Positions 33,037 through 42,869 of a stretch of 64,000 nucleotides of DNA are shown here, in pieces. The stretch spans positions 682,001 to 746,000 of the forward strand of contig NZ_JAOWPS010000004.1 of NCBI RefSeq assembly GCF_025753795.1. The letters are read 5' to 3'. The position numbers were made by a program, and so were the translations under genes. Each line of letters opens with the position of its first letter. Position 1 is the first letter of the stretch. The notes under the pieces were generated by a model. That model was given only the letters and a program-made list of their open reading frames with translations. It had not been told where the DNA came from and ran no database searches. The stretch comes from Mesorhizobium sp. YC-39 (lineage in GTDB: Bacteria; Pseudomonadota; Alphaproteobacteria; Rhizobiales; Rhizobiaceae).

Positions 33037-33945
33037 ATGATGCCAAACCCGCTTCTCGACATCAGGATCGGCACCATGGTGCGGGCCAATCTCGACGACC
33101 CGGCCGCCTATATCAAGCAGATCCTGCCGCTCGGTTTCGAGAGCATCCAGCCTTTCTTCTGGCAGACGCTGGGCGGCAAGGATCTGCCAAGGCTCGCCGG
33201 CCAGATCCGCGACGCCATCGGCGACGCCGACGTCGTCGTCTCGTCGCTCGGCGTGTTCGGCAATCCGCTGGAGGGCGGCGATGTCGATCAGGGCGTGCTC
33301 AAGGCCTGGGAGACCGTCATCGACAATGCGCATCTGTTCGGCGCTTCCACGGTCAGCGGCTTCACCGGCCGCATCCGCGGCAAGAAGCTGACGGACAGCC
33401 TGCCGCGCTTCCGCGAGGTCTGGGGGACGCTGGCAAAACGCGCCGCAGACAAGGGCGTGCGCATCGCCTTTGAGAATTGCGCCATGGACGGCAACTGGGC
33501 CAGCGGCGACTGGAACATCGCCCACAATCCCGACGCCTGGGAATTGATGTTCAACGAACTGCCGGATGACAATCTCGGTCTGGAATGGGAGCCCTGCCAT
33601 CAACTCGTCTACCTGATCGATCCGCTGCCGCAAATCCGCAAATGGGCGCCGCGCATCTTCCATGTCCACGGCAAGGACGCGACGGTGCGCTGGGACGTCA
33701 TCCGCGAGCATGGCGTGTTCGGCCGCCTGCCGTTCGTGCAGATGCGCACGCCGGGCTTCGGCGACAGCGACTGGACGCGGGTGATCAGCGAATTGCGGCT
33801 GGCCGGCTACAAGGGCGCCATCGACATCGAGGGCTGGCACGACCCGGTCTATCGCGGCGATCTCGAGATCACCGGGCAGGTGCGGGCGCTGGATTACCTC
33901 AAGCAATGCCGGGGAGGTGCCAGTTACTTGCCAAATCCCGCTTGA
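33037..33945 (+). CDS. Sugar phosphate isomerase/epimerase-like TIM-barrel protein
   Basis: A 302-residue protein of the xylose-isomerase-like TIM-barrel family (AP endonuclease 2 superfamily), which contains IolE/IolI-type dehydratases and epimerases. Metal-site acidic and His residues are suggested by FENCAMDGNW, LGLEWEPCHQ, IFHVHGKDA and IDIEGWHDPV. It begins 14 bases after the oxidoreductase stop. Together they would convert an imported sugar or inositol-like polyol; the exact substrate is open. Confidence 0.87.
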   Translation: MMPNPLLDIRIGTMVRANLDDPAAYIKQILPLGFESIQPFFWQTLGGKDLPRLAGQIRDAIGDADVVVSSLGVFGNPLEGGDVDQGVLKAWETVIDNAHLFGASTVSGFTGRIRGKKLTDSLPRFREVWGTLAKRAADKGVRIAFENCAMDGNWASGDWNIAHNPDAWELMFNELPDDNLGLEWEPCHQLVYLIDPLPQIRKWAPRIFHVHGKDATVRWDVIREHGVFGRLPFVQMRTPGFGDSDWTRVISELRLAGYKGAIDIEGWHDPVYRGDLEITGQVRALDYLKQCRGGASYLPNPA

Positions 33946-34026
33946 GGATCGGCTGGCGGGAGGAGCCGCCAGCGAAGCATTCGTCGAAACCCCTCGGCTT
34001 GCGAGGGAACAAAGGGAGGAACGTGC

Positions 34027-35040
34027 ATGAGCATCGCGATGAGAACGACAGTTCTGCGCTCGACCGTCGTGGCCGCCGCCACGGCGCTCGCCGCCGCCAT
34101 CTCCACCTTGCCGGCGCAGGCGCTCGACGCCCAATGGTGCAAGGACGTCCATATCCGCTTCTTTGTCGGCGGCGCCGAGGGCGACGCCTTCGGCACCATC
34201 GTCTACAATGGCGCCAAGCAGGCGGCGGCCGATCTCGGACCCAAGGTCGACTACATCTTCTCCCAGTGGGACGTCGAGAAGATGGTGCAGCAATTGCGCG
34301 AAGCCGTCGCCGTGAAGCCCAACGGCATCGCCATGATGGGTCATCCGGGCGACGCTTCGATCATGCCGCTGGCCGAACAGGCGCATAAGGACGGCATCAA
34401 GATGATGTACCAGAACGTGCCGGTGCCGAAAGTGGTGGAAGCGTTCGGCGGCGGCTATGTCGGCGCCCAGCAGGAGCAGCAAGGCCGGGCGCTCGGCGCC
34501 GAGGCGTTCAAGCTGGCCGGGCTCAAGGCCGGCGACAAGGCGATCATGATCGGCCCGTTCGAGAACGAGGCACGCGGCGCGCGCGAGCGCGGCACGGTGG
34601 CCGCACTGAAGGAGGCCGGCGTCGAGGTCATCCAGCTGTCGTCGCCGCCGAGCGGTGAGTGGGCATCCGACCCCAATCTGGCGATACCGGTGATCACCGC
34701 CGCACTGCTCAACAATCCTGATGTCAAGGCTGTGGGCTATCCCGGCGGACAAATGCTCGGCAACGTTCCGACCTACATGCAGGCGGCGGGCCGAAAGCCA
34801 GGCGATATCTTCAATTTCGGCTTCGACACCAGTCCGCAGATCGTCGAGGGCTTCAAGGGCGGCTGGGTGCAACTGACGGCCGACCAGCAGCCGTTCCTGC
34901 AGGGCTATCTGCCGATCCTCAGCCTTTGCCAGCAGGTGGTGCTGGGCCTGGCGCCGATGAATGTCGATACCGGGGCCGGCTTCGTCACGCCGCAGAATTA
35001 CGAGATCGTCGCCGAGCTGGCCAAGCAGGCGCTGCGCTGA
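34027..35040 (+). CDS. Sugar ABC transporter substrate-binding protein
   Basis: Periplasmic type-I binding protein of 337 residues with a signal peptide (STVVAAATALAAAISTLPAQA-L). FVGGAEGDAFGTIVYNGAKQ and MMGHPGDASIM are typical of the ribose/xylose-type CUT2 family. AGGGAGGAACGTGC precedes the ATG. ATPase and permease genes follow directly. Confidence 0.9.
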   Translation: MSIAMRTTVLRSTVVAAATALAAAISTLPAQALDAQWCKDVHIRFFVGGAEGDAFGTIVYNGAKQAAADLGPKVDYIFSQWDVEKMVQQLREAVAVKPNGIAMMGHPGDASIMPLAEQAHKDGIKMMYQNVPVPKVVEAFGGGYVGAQQEQQGRALGAEAFKLAGLKAGDKAIMIGPFENEARGARERGTVAALKEAGVEVIQLSSPPSGEWASDPNLAIPVITAALLNNPDVKAVGYPGGQMLGNVPTYMQAAGRKPGDIFNFGFDTSPQIVEGFKGGWVQLTADQQPFLQGYLPILSLCQQVVLGLAPMNVDTGAGFVTPQNYEIVAELAKQALR

Positions 35041-35128
35041 CCTCCCAAGCCGCCGCCGGCCGGGATCGAGCCCGGCCGGCGGGACCGTCGGCGAAAAGGC
35101 CGGCAAGCGACAATCAAGCGAGGATCCG

Positions 35129-35926
35129 ATGGCCGAACGCATCATCGAACTGCGCGACATCAGCAAATCCTACGGTCAGGTCTATGCGCTGGGCGGGGTC
35201 AATCTCAGCGTCGACCGCGGCGAGGTGGTCGGCCTGATCGGCGACAATGGCGCCGGCAAGTCGACGCTGATCAAGATCCTGTCCGGCGTGGTCAAGCCGA
35301 CCAGCGGCGAGATCCTGGTGCGTGGCCAGCCGGTGACCGGATGGAGTGCGGCGCGCTCGCGCGACGCCGGCATCGAGACCGTGTTCCAGGACCGGGCGCT
35401 GGCCGTGCAGCAGACTATCGTGCGCAATATCTTCATGGGCCGCGAACTCACCGGCTTTATGGGCTGGCTGAAGGTCAACAAGGAAATCCAGGAGGCAAGC
35501 CGGCTGATGCGCGAGATCGGCTTCACCTCGAAAGTGTTCACGCCGCACTCGATCGTCGGCCAGCTCTCGGGCGGCGAGCGCCAGGGCGTGGCGATCGCAC
35601 GCGCCATCTACAAGAAGGCGGAGCTGATCGTCCTCGACGAGCCGACGACGGCGCTGTCGCTGACCGAGACCGCCAAGGTCTTCCACTTCGTGCGCCAGGT
35701 GCGGGCGAGCGGCCGCTCGATCCTGTTCATCGGCCACAACATCCACCACGTCTTCGACATCGCCGATCGCTTCGTCGTGCTGGACCGCGGCAAGGTGGCG
35801 CTCACCGCTGACCGCAGCGAGGTCAAGTCGGCCGAAGACCTGATCAACTTCATGGAAGATGTGGCGCATCCCGGCGGATTGCCTGGATTGCACGAGCCCG
35901 GCGATGCGGAGCAGCGAGCGCGATGA
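35129..35926 (+). CDS. Sugar ABC transporter ATPase (single nucleotide-binding domain)
   Basis: A 265-residue CUT2-type ATPase containing one ATPase domain rather than the fused pair of RbsA. Walker A GDNGAGKST is near residue 39, signature LSGGERQG near 147 and Walker B LIVLDEPTTALS near 168. ATG 35129 follows GAGGATCC. The frame is open further upstream but overlaps no family similarity. Overlaps the permease start by four bases. Confidence 0.91.
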   Translation: MAERIIELRDISKSYGQVYALGGVNLSVDRGEVVGLIGDNGAGKSTLIKILSGVVKPTSGEILVRGQPVTGWSAARSRDAGIETVFQDRALAVQQTIVRNIFMGRELTGFMGWLKVNKEIQEASRLMREIGFTSKVFTPHSIVGQLSGGERQGVAIARAIYKKAELIVLDEPTTALSLTETAKVFHFVRQVRASGRSILFIGHNIHHVFDIADRFVVLDRGKVALTADRSEVKSAEDLINFMEDVAHPGGLPGLHEPGDAEQRAR

Positions 35927-36972
35927 GCAAGACCATGGAACCCGATCTGCAGAGCCCTCTCGGCGGCACGCATGGCGAAACCGCTGGGAAAGAGTGGAGA
36001 CACCCGTCCGACAATTGGCTGCGCGGGTTCATCCTCGACAACCGCGCTTCGCTCGGCACGCTTGCCGTGTTCATCGTCATGATGGCGGTGTTCATGATCG
36101 CCAACCCGACCGTCTTCACCACCTGGTATCTCTACAGTTCGGTGCTGACTACGCTGCCGGTGGCGCTGTTCGTGGTGGTGCCGCTGGTCTTCGTCGTCAC
36201 CTGCGGCGAGATCGACCTGTCGTTTCCGGCAACGATGGGTTTTGCCTCATGGGTGTTCGCGCTGGTCGTGCAGGCCGGCTACGATCCGTTTCTCGGCATC
36301 GCGGCCGCAATCGTCACCGGCACGCTGCTCGGCTTCCTCGTCGGATCGCTGGTTGTCTATGGCGGGCTGTCATCGCTGATCGCCACGCTCGGCATGAACT
36401 TCCTGCTGCGCGGCCTGATCCAGATCATCAATGAGGGCAAGTCGACGGCGCTGACCAGCCTCGCCGATAGCTGGGCCTACAAGATCTTCTCCAGCCAGAT
36501 CTACGGCATCCCGGTGCAGATCTTCTGGGCCATCGCCTTCGTCGTGCTGTCGGCGCTGCTCTATAACCGCCATCGTTTCGGCGCGCAGGTGAGGGTGGTC
36601 GGAGACAACCCCGACAGCGCCCAGCAAATGGGCATCGACGTCAAGCGAGTGCGGGTAAAAGTGTTCGTCTTCGTCGGCATTGGGGCTGCGATCGCCGGCA
36701 CGTTTTCGGTGATGATCAACTTCACCTGGTGGCCGACGGCGGGTGACGGCTATCTCCTGCCGGTGCTGGCCTCGGTGTTCGTCGGCGGCACGCCAACCTG
36801 GGGCGGCATCGGCACCGTCGTCGGCGGCGCCATCGGCGCGGTCACCGTGTCGTTCATCCAGACCGGCGTCGTGGCGGCTGGCCTAAGCGGCTTCTACGTG
36901 CAGTTCTTCAACGGGCTGATCATCATCCTGTCGCTGCTCGGTCACAAATGGAACCAGGCGCGATATCGGTGA
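35923..36972 (+). CDS. Sugar ABC transporter permease
   Basis: Inner-membrane CUT2-type permease, 349 residues, with about ten helices. Features are CGEIDLSFPATMG, GGLSSLIATLGMNFLLRG, the VGDNPDSAQQMGIDVKRVR cytosolic loop and VGGTPTWGGIGTVVGG. It is translated from an ATGA overlap with the ATPase gene. Last gene of the LacI-controlled operon, convergent with the helicase. Confidence 0.92.
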   Translation: MSKTMEPDLQSPLGGTHGETAGKEWRHPSDNWLRGFILDNRASLGTLAVFIVMMAVFMIANPTVFTTWYLYSSVLTTLPVALFVVVPLVFVVTCGEIDLSFPATMGFASWVFALVVQAGYDPFLGIAAAIVTGTLLGFLVGSLVVYGGLSSLIATLGMNFLLRGLIQIINEGKSTALTSLADSWAYKIFSSQIYGIPVQIFWAIAFVVLSALLYNRHRFGAQVRVVGDNPDSAQQMGIDVKRVRVKVFVFVGIGAAIAGTFSVMINFTWWPTAGDGYLLPVLASVFVGGTPTWGGIGTVVGGAIGAVTVSFIQTGVVAAGLSGFYVQFFNGLIIILSLLGHKWNQARYR

Positions 36973-36987
36973 CGGGGGCGGGGACGC

Positions 36988-39666
36988 TCACACCCCGGTG
37001 ACAAATCCGTCCAGGACGCGTTTCTGGCCGGCCTTGTCGAAATCGATGGTCAGCTTGTTGCCTTCGATGGCCGAGATGTTGCCGTTGCCGAATTTCTGGT
37101 GGAAGACGCGGTCGCCGACATTGAAGGCCGACGGCGTATCGGCGACGGATTTGGCGACCAGCTCGCCGTCGATGGTACGGCCCTTTACGCTGGTGCGGCC
37201 GGCGCCATAGCCGGAGTCGGTCTCGCCATAGCCGATGCGCTCGACCTGATGGCCGGAGCGCGAGCCCCAGTTGCGGTCGGTCGCCTCGGTGCGGTTGGCT
37301 TGAGCGCGCTGCCAGCCCGGTGTCGCATAGGTGTTGGAGAAGGCGCCGGATTTTTCCGCGCCGACATTGTCAAAGCGCGAGGCGCCATAAGGGTTCTGGC
37401 GGCCACCGCGGCCCGAGGCGAACGATCCGCCGCCATAGGAATTGCCGTAGCCGCCATAGGAGTTGCCGCTTTCGGCGACCTCGACATGGGCTTCCGGCAG
37501 TTCTTCGAGGAAGCGTGACGGGATGGTCGATTGCCACAGACCGTGGATGCGGCGATTGGAGACGAACCACAGATGCAGGTTCTTCTTGGCGCGGGTCAGC
37601 CCGACATAGGCCAGGCGACGTTCTTCCTCCAGCCCGGAGCGGCCGCCTTCGTCCAGTGACCGCTGATGCGGGAACAGGCCTTCCTCCCAGCCGGGCAGAA
37701 AAACGGTCTCGAATTCGAGGCCCTTGGCCGAATGCAACGTCATGATGTTGACGGCGTCGAGGGACTCGTTCTGCTCGGCGTCCATGACCAGCGCCACATG
37801 TTCGAGGAAGGAGCGCAGCGATTCATACTCCTCCATGGAGCGGATGAGTTCCTTCAAATTCTCCAGCCGGCCGGGCGCTTCGACCGAGCGGTCGTTCTTC
37901 CACATGTCGGTATAGCCGCTCTCCTCCAGGATGGTCTCGGCGAGTTCGGTGTGCGGGGTGGTCTCCAGCGCCTTTTGCCAGCGTTCGAAATTGGCCGCGA
38001 CCTCGCGCAGTGCGGCGCGTGGCTTCGGCTTCAGCTCGTCGCTTTCGGCGAGCTTGGCGGCGGCCTCCAGCATCGGGATGCGGAGCGCGCGCGCCGTATC
38101 GTGGATCTGGCGGATGGTGGCTTCGCCAAGCCCGCGCTTTGGCACGTTGACAATGCGCTCGAAGGCAAGGTCATCGGCGCCTTGCGCGACAACGCGGAAG
38201 AAGGCCAGCGCGTCGCGAATTTCCATGCGCTCGTAGAAGCGCGGGCCGCCGATGACGCGGTAATTGAGACCGAGCGTGACGAAGCGGTCCTCGAATTCGC
38301 GCATCTGGAAGGAGGCGCGCACAAGAATGGCCATGTCGTTCAGATTGTGCTTCTGCCGCTGGTAAGCCTCGATGGTCTCGCCGACGGCGCGCGCCTCTTC
38401 TTCCGAATCCCAGGCGGCATGGACATGCACCTTCTCGTCGTCCTCGGCGACCTTTTCGGTGAACAGCGTCTTGCCGAAGCGGCCCTCATTGTGAGCGATC
38501 AGATGGGAAGCCGTGCCCAGGATGTGCGCGGTGGAGCGGTAGTTGCGCTCCAGCCTTATGATGGTGGCGCCGGGAAAATCCTTGTCGAAGCGCAGGATGT
38601 TGTCGACCTCGGCGCCGCGCCAGCCATAGATGGACTGATCGTCGTCGCCGACGCAGCAAATGTTTACGGTCGCCGGGCGCGGATTTCCCTCCCCCTTGAG
38701 GGGAGGGTGGCCGGGCGAAGCCCGGTCGGGTGGGGGCCGGGCGGCAGTGCTCGACGTTTTTGCGGTGCCTTCTGCGGCGACCCCCTCCGCCCGCTTCGCG
38801 GGCACCTCCCCCTCAAGGGGGGAGGATTGCGGTCGCTGCGCCAGCAGCCTCAGCCACATGTATTGCGCGGTGTTGGTGTCCTGGTACTCGTCGACGAGGA
38901 TGTAGCGGAAGCGCTTGTGGTATTCCTTCAGCACATCAGGATAGGCGCGGAATATGCGGATCGGGTGGCAGAGCAGATCGCCGAAATCGCAGGCGTTCAG
39001 TGTCTGCAGCCGCTCCTGATAGGCCTTGTAGAGCTCGCGGCCCTTGCCGTTGGCGAAAGAGCGGGCATCGCCCTCGGGGATATCGGCGGGGCCAAGCCCC
39101 TTGTTCTTCCAGCCGTCGATCATCTGCGCGAACTGCTTGGCCGGCCAGCGCTTGTCGTCCAGACCTTCGGCCTGGATCAGCTGCTTGATCAGGCGCACGA
39201 CATCGTCGGTGTCGAGAATGGTGAAGTCGGATTTCAGCCCGGCCAGCTCGGCATGCCGGCGCAACAGCTTGACGCCGATCGAATGGAAGGTGCCGAGCCA
39301 TGGCATGCCCTCGACATTGCCTTCGCCGATCAGGATGCCGATGCGCTGCTTCATCTCGCGCGCGGCCTTGTTGGTGAAGGTGACGGCAAGGATCTGCGAA
39401 GGGAAGGCCTTGCCGGTGGCGAGGATGTGGGCGATGCGGGTGGTGAGCACCCGCGTCTTGCCGGTGCCGGCGCCGGCCAGCACCAGAACCGGGCCTTCGG
39501 TCGTTTCCACCGCCAGCCGCTGCTCGGGGTTCAATCCCTGGAGATAGTCGGGCGCATTGTTGTGGCCGCTGCGGGCAGCCATGGCGCGCGCGGCGATGCC
39601 GGACGGGGCCGCGGGCCGCGCATTCGGTTCGTCAAAAAAGGGCATGTCTTCCGAAAAGCCGGACAT
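36988..39666 (-). CDS. UvrD/PcrA/Rep family DNA helicase
   Basis: An 892-residue superfamily 1A 3'-5' helicase for repair and replication. Walker A GAGTGKT is near residue 66, motif II VDEYQDTN near 257, motif III GDDDQSIYGWRGA near 345, motif IV ERNYRS and motif VI VGLTRAKKNL. The C-terminus has the Gly/Tyr-rich linker and Tudor-like end (DRVFHQKFGNGNISAIEG) as in PcrA. Residues about 280-327 are encoded by an in-frame palindromic repeat inserted between motifs II and III, which is unusual. Function is probably kept since all motifs remain. Confidence 0.93.
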   Translation of the reverse strand: MSGFSEDMPFFDEPNARPAAPSGIAARAMAARSGHNNAPDYLQGLNPEQRLAVETTEGPVLVLAGAGTGKTRVLTTRIAHILATGKAFPSQILAVTFTNKAAREMKQRIGILIGEGNVEGMPWLGTFHSIGVKLLRRHAELAGLKSDFTILDTDDVVRLIKQLIQAEGLDDKRWPAKQFAQMIDGWKNKGLGPADIPEGDARSFANGKGRELYKAYQERLQTLNACDFGDLLCHPIRIFRAYPDVLKEYHKRFRYILVDEYQDTNTAQYMWLRLLAQRPQSSPLEGEVPAKRAEGVAAEGTAKTSSTAARPPPDRASPGHPPLKGEGNPRPATVNICCVGDDDQSIYGWRGAEVDNILRFDKDFPGATIIRLERNYRSTAHILGTASHLIAHNEGRFGKTLFTEKVAEDDEKVHVHAAWDSEEEARAVGETIEAYQRQKHNLNDMAILVRASFQMREFEDRFVTLGLNYRVIGGPRFYERMEIRDALAFFRVVAQGADDLAFERIVNVPKRGLGEATIRQIHDTARALRIPMLEAAAKLAESDELKPKPRAALREVAANFERWQKALETTPHTELAETILEESGYTDMWKNDRSVEAPGRLENLKELIRSMEEYESLRSFLEHVALVMDAEQNESLDAVNIMTLHSAKGLEFETVFLPGWEEGLFPHQRSLDEGGRSGLEEERRLAYVGLTRAKKNLHLWFVSNRRIHGLWQSTIPSRFLEELPEAHVEVAESGNSYGGYGNSYGGGSFASGRGGRQNPYGASRFDNVGAEKSGAFSNTYATPGWQRAQANRTEATDRNWGSRSGHQVERIGYGETDSGYGAGRTSVKGRTIDGELVAKSVADTPSAFNVGDRVFHQKFGNGNISAIEGNKLTIDFDKAGQKRVLDGFVTGV
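38684..38827. repeat. Palindromic GC-rich repeat inserted in frame in the helicase gene
   Basis: The element starts CCCTCCCCCTTGAGGGGAGG and ends ACCTCCCCCTCAAGGGGGGA, with internal hairpins CGGGCGAAGCCCG and GCCCGCTTCGCGGGC. This is the rhizobial intergenic repeat pattern. It spans about 144 bases, a multiple of three, and reads SPLEGEVPAKRAEG through PLKGEG in the protein. Confidence 0.85.
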
Positions 39667-39806
39667 CGCCCCCGAATGTAGTGATTCGGTGGCGAAAGGC
39701 CAGAAGTGTCTACGTTTTGTTCCGGTTTGGAAGCCGAATTGCCGATCGCCGTGCGAATATTATCGCCCGGCGCCCGACAATCCGGCCAAAAGCGCTCTCG
39801 CGAGTG

Positions 39807-41087
39807 TTAGCGGGCCGCTGCCCGCATCCGCTCGCCGATCTTGTCGGCGACATAGCCGGCGTCGCGTGCCGCACCATGGATCATGGTGGAGGAGGTTGAG
39901 TGCTGGAAATGCAGGCCGCAGACATAGAGGCCGGGCTCGTCCTCCACGGTGCCGCGATACTGCTGCACCCGGCCGGTTTCGTCGAAGATCGGCAGTTTGA
40001 TCCAATCCAGCCCGGCCCGGAAACCGGTGCACCAGATGATGTTCGAGACATCGAGGACCTGGCCATCGTCGAGCAGCGGTTTGCCATCGCTAACGCCGGC
40101 AACGCGGGGGAGGCGGCGGACGCCGGCAGTTTCCAAATCCTGAGGCTTGACCCGGATCAGCGGCAGGCCATGCGCCAGCTGCCCAGGCTTGGCCTTGCGG
40201 CCCATTGGTGTGTCGACCGTGAGCAATCGATGGAAAACGATGCGGAAGACGATCGGGAGCACCAGACGCATGGCAAAATAGCCATTGTAGGCGACCGGGA
40301 TGTTGCCCGGATGCCGTCCGGCCAGCCAGACCTGGTGCGTGCCTGCCAGATCCATGGCGATTTCCGCGCCGGAATTGCTGGCGCCGACCAGCAGCACACT
40401 GCCCGCGTTGAGCTGTGAGGGGTTCTTGTAAGCGACCGAGTGGAGTTGCCGGATCGAGGGATCGAGCGATGCCGCGAAATCCGGGATTTTCGGCTTCTGG
40501 TAGCTTGAGGCCGCGGCCACGACATGATTGGCGACGTAACGGGTCCGGCCTGATGTGACGATGTAGCGGTCGCCGGAACGGGTTACCTCGTCGACCTTGA
40601 CGCCGGTGCGCACCGGCAGAGAGAATTTCCTCGCATAGGCCTCGAGATAATCGGCCATCTCGTCCTTGGTCGGGAAGGAATAGCGGGCGGCGGGGAAGGG
40701 CATGCCGGCCAGTCCGTCAAAGCGCGCCGGCGTGAACAGGCGCAGCGAATCCCAACGCGAACGCCAGATGTCGCCGACGCGTTCTCGCGCCTCCAGGATG
40801 ACGAACTTCACGCCCTTGCGGGCGAGGTGATAGCCGACGGAAAGGCCATTCTGTCCGGCGCCGATGACGACGACATCGACATATTCTTCCCTGAGCGCGG
40901 ACCGCTTTTCATCACCTGATGGCGCCTTGCCCGCTGCTTGCAATGCGCCGGCCTCCAGTTGCATGAACGCCGCTCCCTGTTCCAGCAACGCGCCGGCGCG
41001 CACCCTGGTCTCGCCGATGCCGACGCCATGGCGGCCGTATGGTTTCATTGCGTGGTTTGAAGTCGGGCGGGTCGAAGTCGGGTTCAT
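39807..41087 (-). CDS. Flavin-containing monooxygenase-like oxidoreductase
   Basis: A 426-residue FAD- and NADPH-dependent oxygenase-like protein. The FAD motif GAGQNG lies near residue 76, followed by the FMO-type GDIWRSRWDSLRLFTPARFD and the second dinucleotide site LLVGASNSGAEIA near 228. The C-terminal FRAGLDW and GLYVCGLHFQHS are typical. The first 60 residues are an unusual extension. GGAGCGATC precedes ATG 41087; ATG 41048 is the alternative. Probably hydroxylates a small amine or sulfur compound; substrate unknown. Confidence 0.88.
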   Translation of the reverse strand: MNPTSTRPTSNHAMKPYGRHGVGIGETRVRAGALLEQGAAFMQLEAGALQAAGKAPSGDEKRSALREEYVDVVVIGAGQNGLSVGYHLARKGVKFVILEARERVGDIWRSRWDSLRLFTPARFDGLAGMPFPAARYSFPTKDEMADYLEAYARKFSLPVRTGVKVDEVTRSGDRYIVTSGRTRYVANHVVAAASSYQKPKIPDFAASLDPSIRQLHSVAYKNPSQLNAGSVLLVGASNSGAEIAMDLAGTHQVWLAGRHPGNIPVAYNGYFAMRLVLPIVFRIVFHRLLTVDTPMGRKAKPGQLAHGLPLIRVKPQDLETAGVRRLPRVAGVSDGKPLLDDGQVLDVSNIIWCTGFRAGLDWIKLPIFDETGRVQQYRGTVEDEPGLYVCGLHFQHSTSSTMIHGAARDAGYVADKIGERMRAAAR

Positions 41088-41180
41088 GATCGCTCCATGC
41101 GGTTTCGTCAGCCATGGAGCAAAAAATAACGATCCGGCACGGCGCCGCTTCGGTGAGATACCTCACGGCAGAAAAGAAAC

Positions 41181-41204
41181 GGCATGGGGACTTTCCCCCA
41201 TGCC
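41181..41204 (-). terminator. Hairpin terminator after the LuxR gene
   Basis: On the minus strand GGCATGGGG pairs with CCCCATGCC across six bases, followed by GTTTCTTTTC. It lies 25 bases after the LuxR stop and 94 before the monooxygenase start, so the two genes are likely separate transcripts. Confidence 0.7.
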
Positions 41205-41228
41205 CCACGCGATCTTAGGATCGTCGTG

Positions 41229-42869
41229 TCAGAGCAGGCCGTTCTGGAAGGCGTAGGCTGTGGCGGCGGTGCGCGAGTTGACCGCCAGCTTGTCGAAGAT
41301 GTTGCTGAGATGCCGGTCGACGGTCTTTTCGCTGAGACCGAGCTCAGTCGCGATCAGCCTGTTTGTCTTGCCGGTGGCGACAAGACCGAGGACTTCGATC
41401 TCGCGCCGCGTCAGGCCATGCGAGGATGAAGCGGCCGGCCGCATCAACAGGTTGACGCGGGCGAGGTCGGGTGCCGCGCCAAGCGCGGTGAAAACCGATC
41501 TGGCGACCTCGAATTCCAGTTCTGCGCCATCTTCGTCGCCAAGCATGCGGCAGGCCTGACCGGTCAGCACGTGCAGACGCGCCTCGAGATAGGGAGCGCC
41601 GGCGCGCTGCCAGGTCGTCAGCGCGGCACGGAAATGGCCGAGCGCCGCCGCGGCATCGCCCCCATCCATCTCGATTTCGCCTCTAGCCTGCGAGGCCATC
41701 GCGGCCAGGATCTCGGTGGCGAAGCGGCCGGCGATCGCCTCCAGTTCCGCGTAGGCTTCGCGCGCTTCGTCGATGGCGCCTGCGGCGATCATGATCTCGA
41801 CCAGCGCCGGCAGCAGGCGGGCACGGCCAAGCGGAGCCTTGGTCGTGCCAAGCACGCGGCGAATGGTTGCCGCCGCCTGTTCAGCCCGGCCCCGCATGAG
41901 GCGCAACAGCGCCATACCAGGTTGCGGCTCTATCCCGAGCCGGCTGGCGGCGCGGTAGAGGTCTTCGGCGGCGGCGAATTCACCACGCAGCCGATGGATT
42001 TCCGCCTCCTGATAGGCTGCCCCGGCTGCCGCCTCGTTGCTCGTGGTGTGGGCCAACGACAGCGTCGCGCGCCTGGCCTCGGCGATGGACTCCTGCCAGG
42101 CGCCGTTCAATTCCATGATCTCGGCCCGATGCAACAGGCAGACGCCGTTGAACTGAACGAGCTGCGGCTGCGCCCCGCACCAGTTCGACAGCGCTTCGGT
42201 CCATTCGCGCGAACGACCGAATGCATAGACTTGCCGGCACGCGGCAATGAGGTTGCAATAGATGAGGCCGGTGACGATGGGCGAGAGCTTGCCGTCTGCG
42301 GCCGGCAGCATGGCTTCGTCGAGCAGGGCGATGCCTTCCTCGACCCGGCCCTGCCGAACCAGCGCGCGCCCGAGATAGCATCTGGCGAAGGCGATCAGAT
42401 CGATGTCGCAACAGCGTTCGCCGATCGCCAGCGCCTGCCTCGCCAGCGCTTCTGATGCCGGATCGTTGCCGCTCATGATTTCTTTTTGCGCCGCCACCAA
42501 CATCAAATAGCCATGCGCCGCGCACTCGCGGCCGAAGCCATCAGCCAGGCGCTGCGCCTGCTGGATACAGGCGGTTGCGTGGCCTTCCTCGCCTAACGCC
42601 AGAAGCCTGAAGCCACGGAAGAATGCCCAATACGCCGCCTGGTCGTCACGGCCCGCTTCGATATGCATGTTGAAAAGGCGCTCGCCGGCGGCGAAGATGT
42701 CCTGATCGCGGTCCAGCATGCCCGCCGACCAGAGCAGCCGTTCCAGGTCTTCCACGCCCAGAGACGCGATCTCGTCCGTTGCCGTCAGAAGCGCGAAGGC
42801 ATCCGCCCATGCCCGCTGCGCGTAGGCGTGGCGGGCCTTTTCGAGCAACGAGGCGGCATCGGCTTTCAT
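41229..42869 (-). CDS. LuxR-type regulator with helical-repeat sensor
   Basis: A 546-residue regulator. Residues 1-470 are helical with TPR-like spacing, without the P-loop of MalT-type proteins. The C-terminal LuxR HTH (LTRREIEVLGLVATGKTNRL then LGLSEKTVDRHLSNIFDKL) covers about 480-540. It is divergent from the PQQ glucose dehydrogenase gene 212 bases away and could control it, though no operator is visible. No receiver domain is present, so it is not a classical two-component output. Confidence 0.87.
   Translation of the reverse strand: MKADAASLLEKARHAYAQRAWADAFALLTATDEIASLGVEDLERLLWSAGMLDRDQDIFAAGERLFNMHIEAGRDDQAAYWAFFRGFRLLALGEEGHATACIQQAQRLADGFGRECAAHGYLMLVAAQKEIMSGNDPASEALARQALAIGERCCDIDLIAFARCYLGRALVRQGRVEEGIALLDEAMLPAADGKLSPIVTGLIYCNLIAACRQVYAFGRSREWTEALSNWCGAQPQLVQFNGVCLLHRAEIMELNGAWQESIAEARRATLSLAHTTSNEAAAGAAYQEAEIHRLRGEFAAAEDLYRAASRLGIEPQPGMALLRLMRGRAEQAAATIRRVLGTTKAPLGRARLLPALVEIMIAAGAIDEAREAYAELEAIAGRFATEILAAMASQARGEIEMDGGDAAAALGHFRAALTTWQRAGAPYLEARLHVLTGQACRMLGDEDGAELEFEVARSVFTALGAAPDLARVNLLMRPAASSSHGLTRREIEVLGLVATGKTNRLIATELGLSEKTVDRHLSNIFDKLAVNSRTAATAYAFQNGLL

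Noticed and set aside
32875..35166. A 763-codon open frame antisense to the sugar operon
   Set aside because: It lies opposite three well-supported genes and lacks any domain.
37666..39681. A 671-codon open frame antisense to the helicase gene
   Set aside because: It mirrors the helicase codons, has no recognisable motif, and the helicase has all family motifs. High GC makes long antisense frames common.
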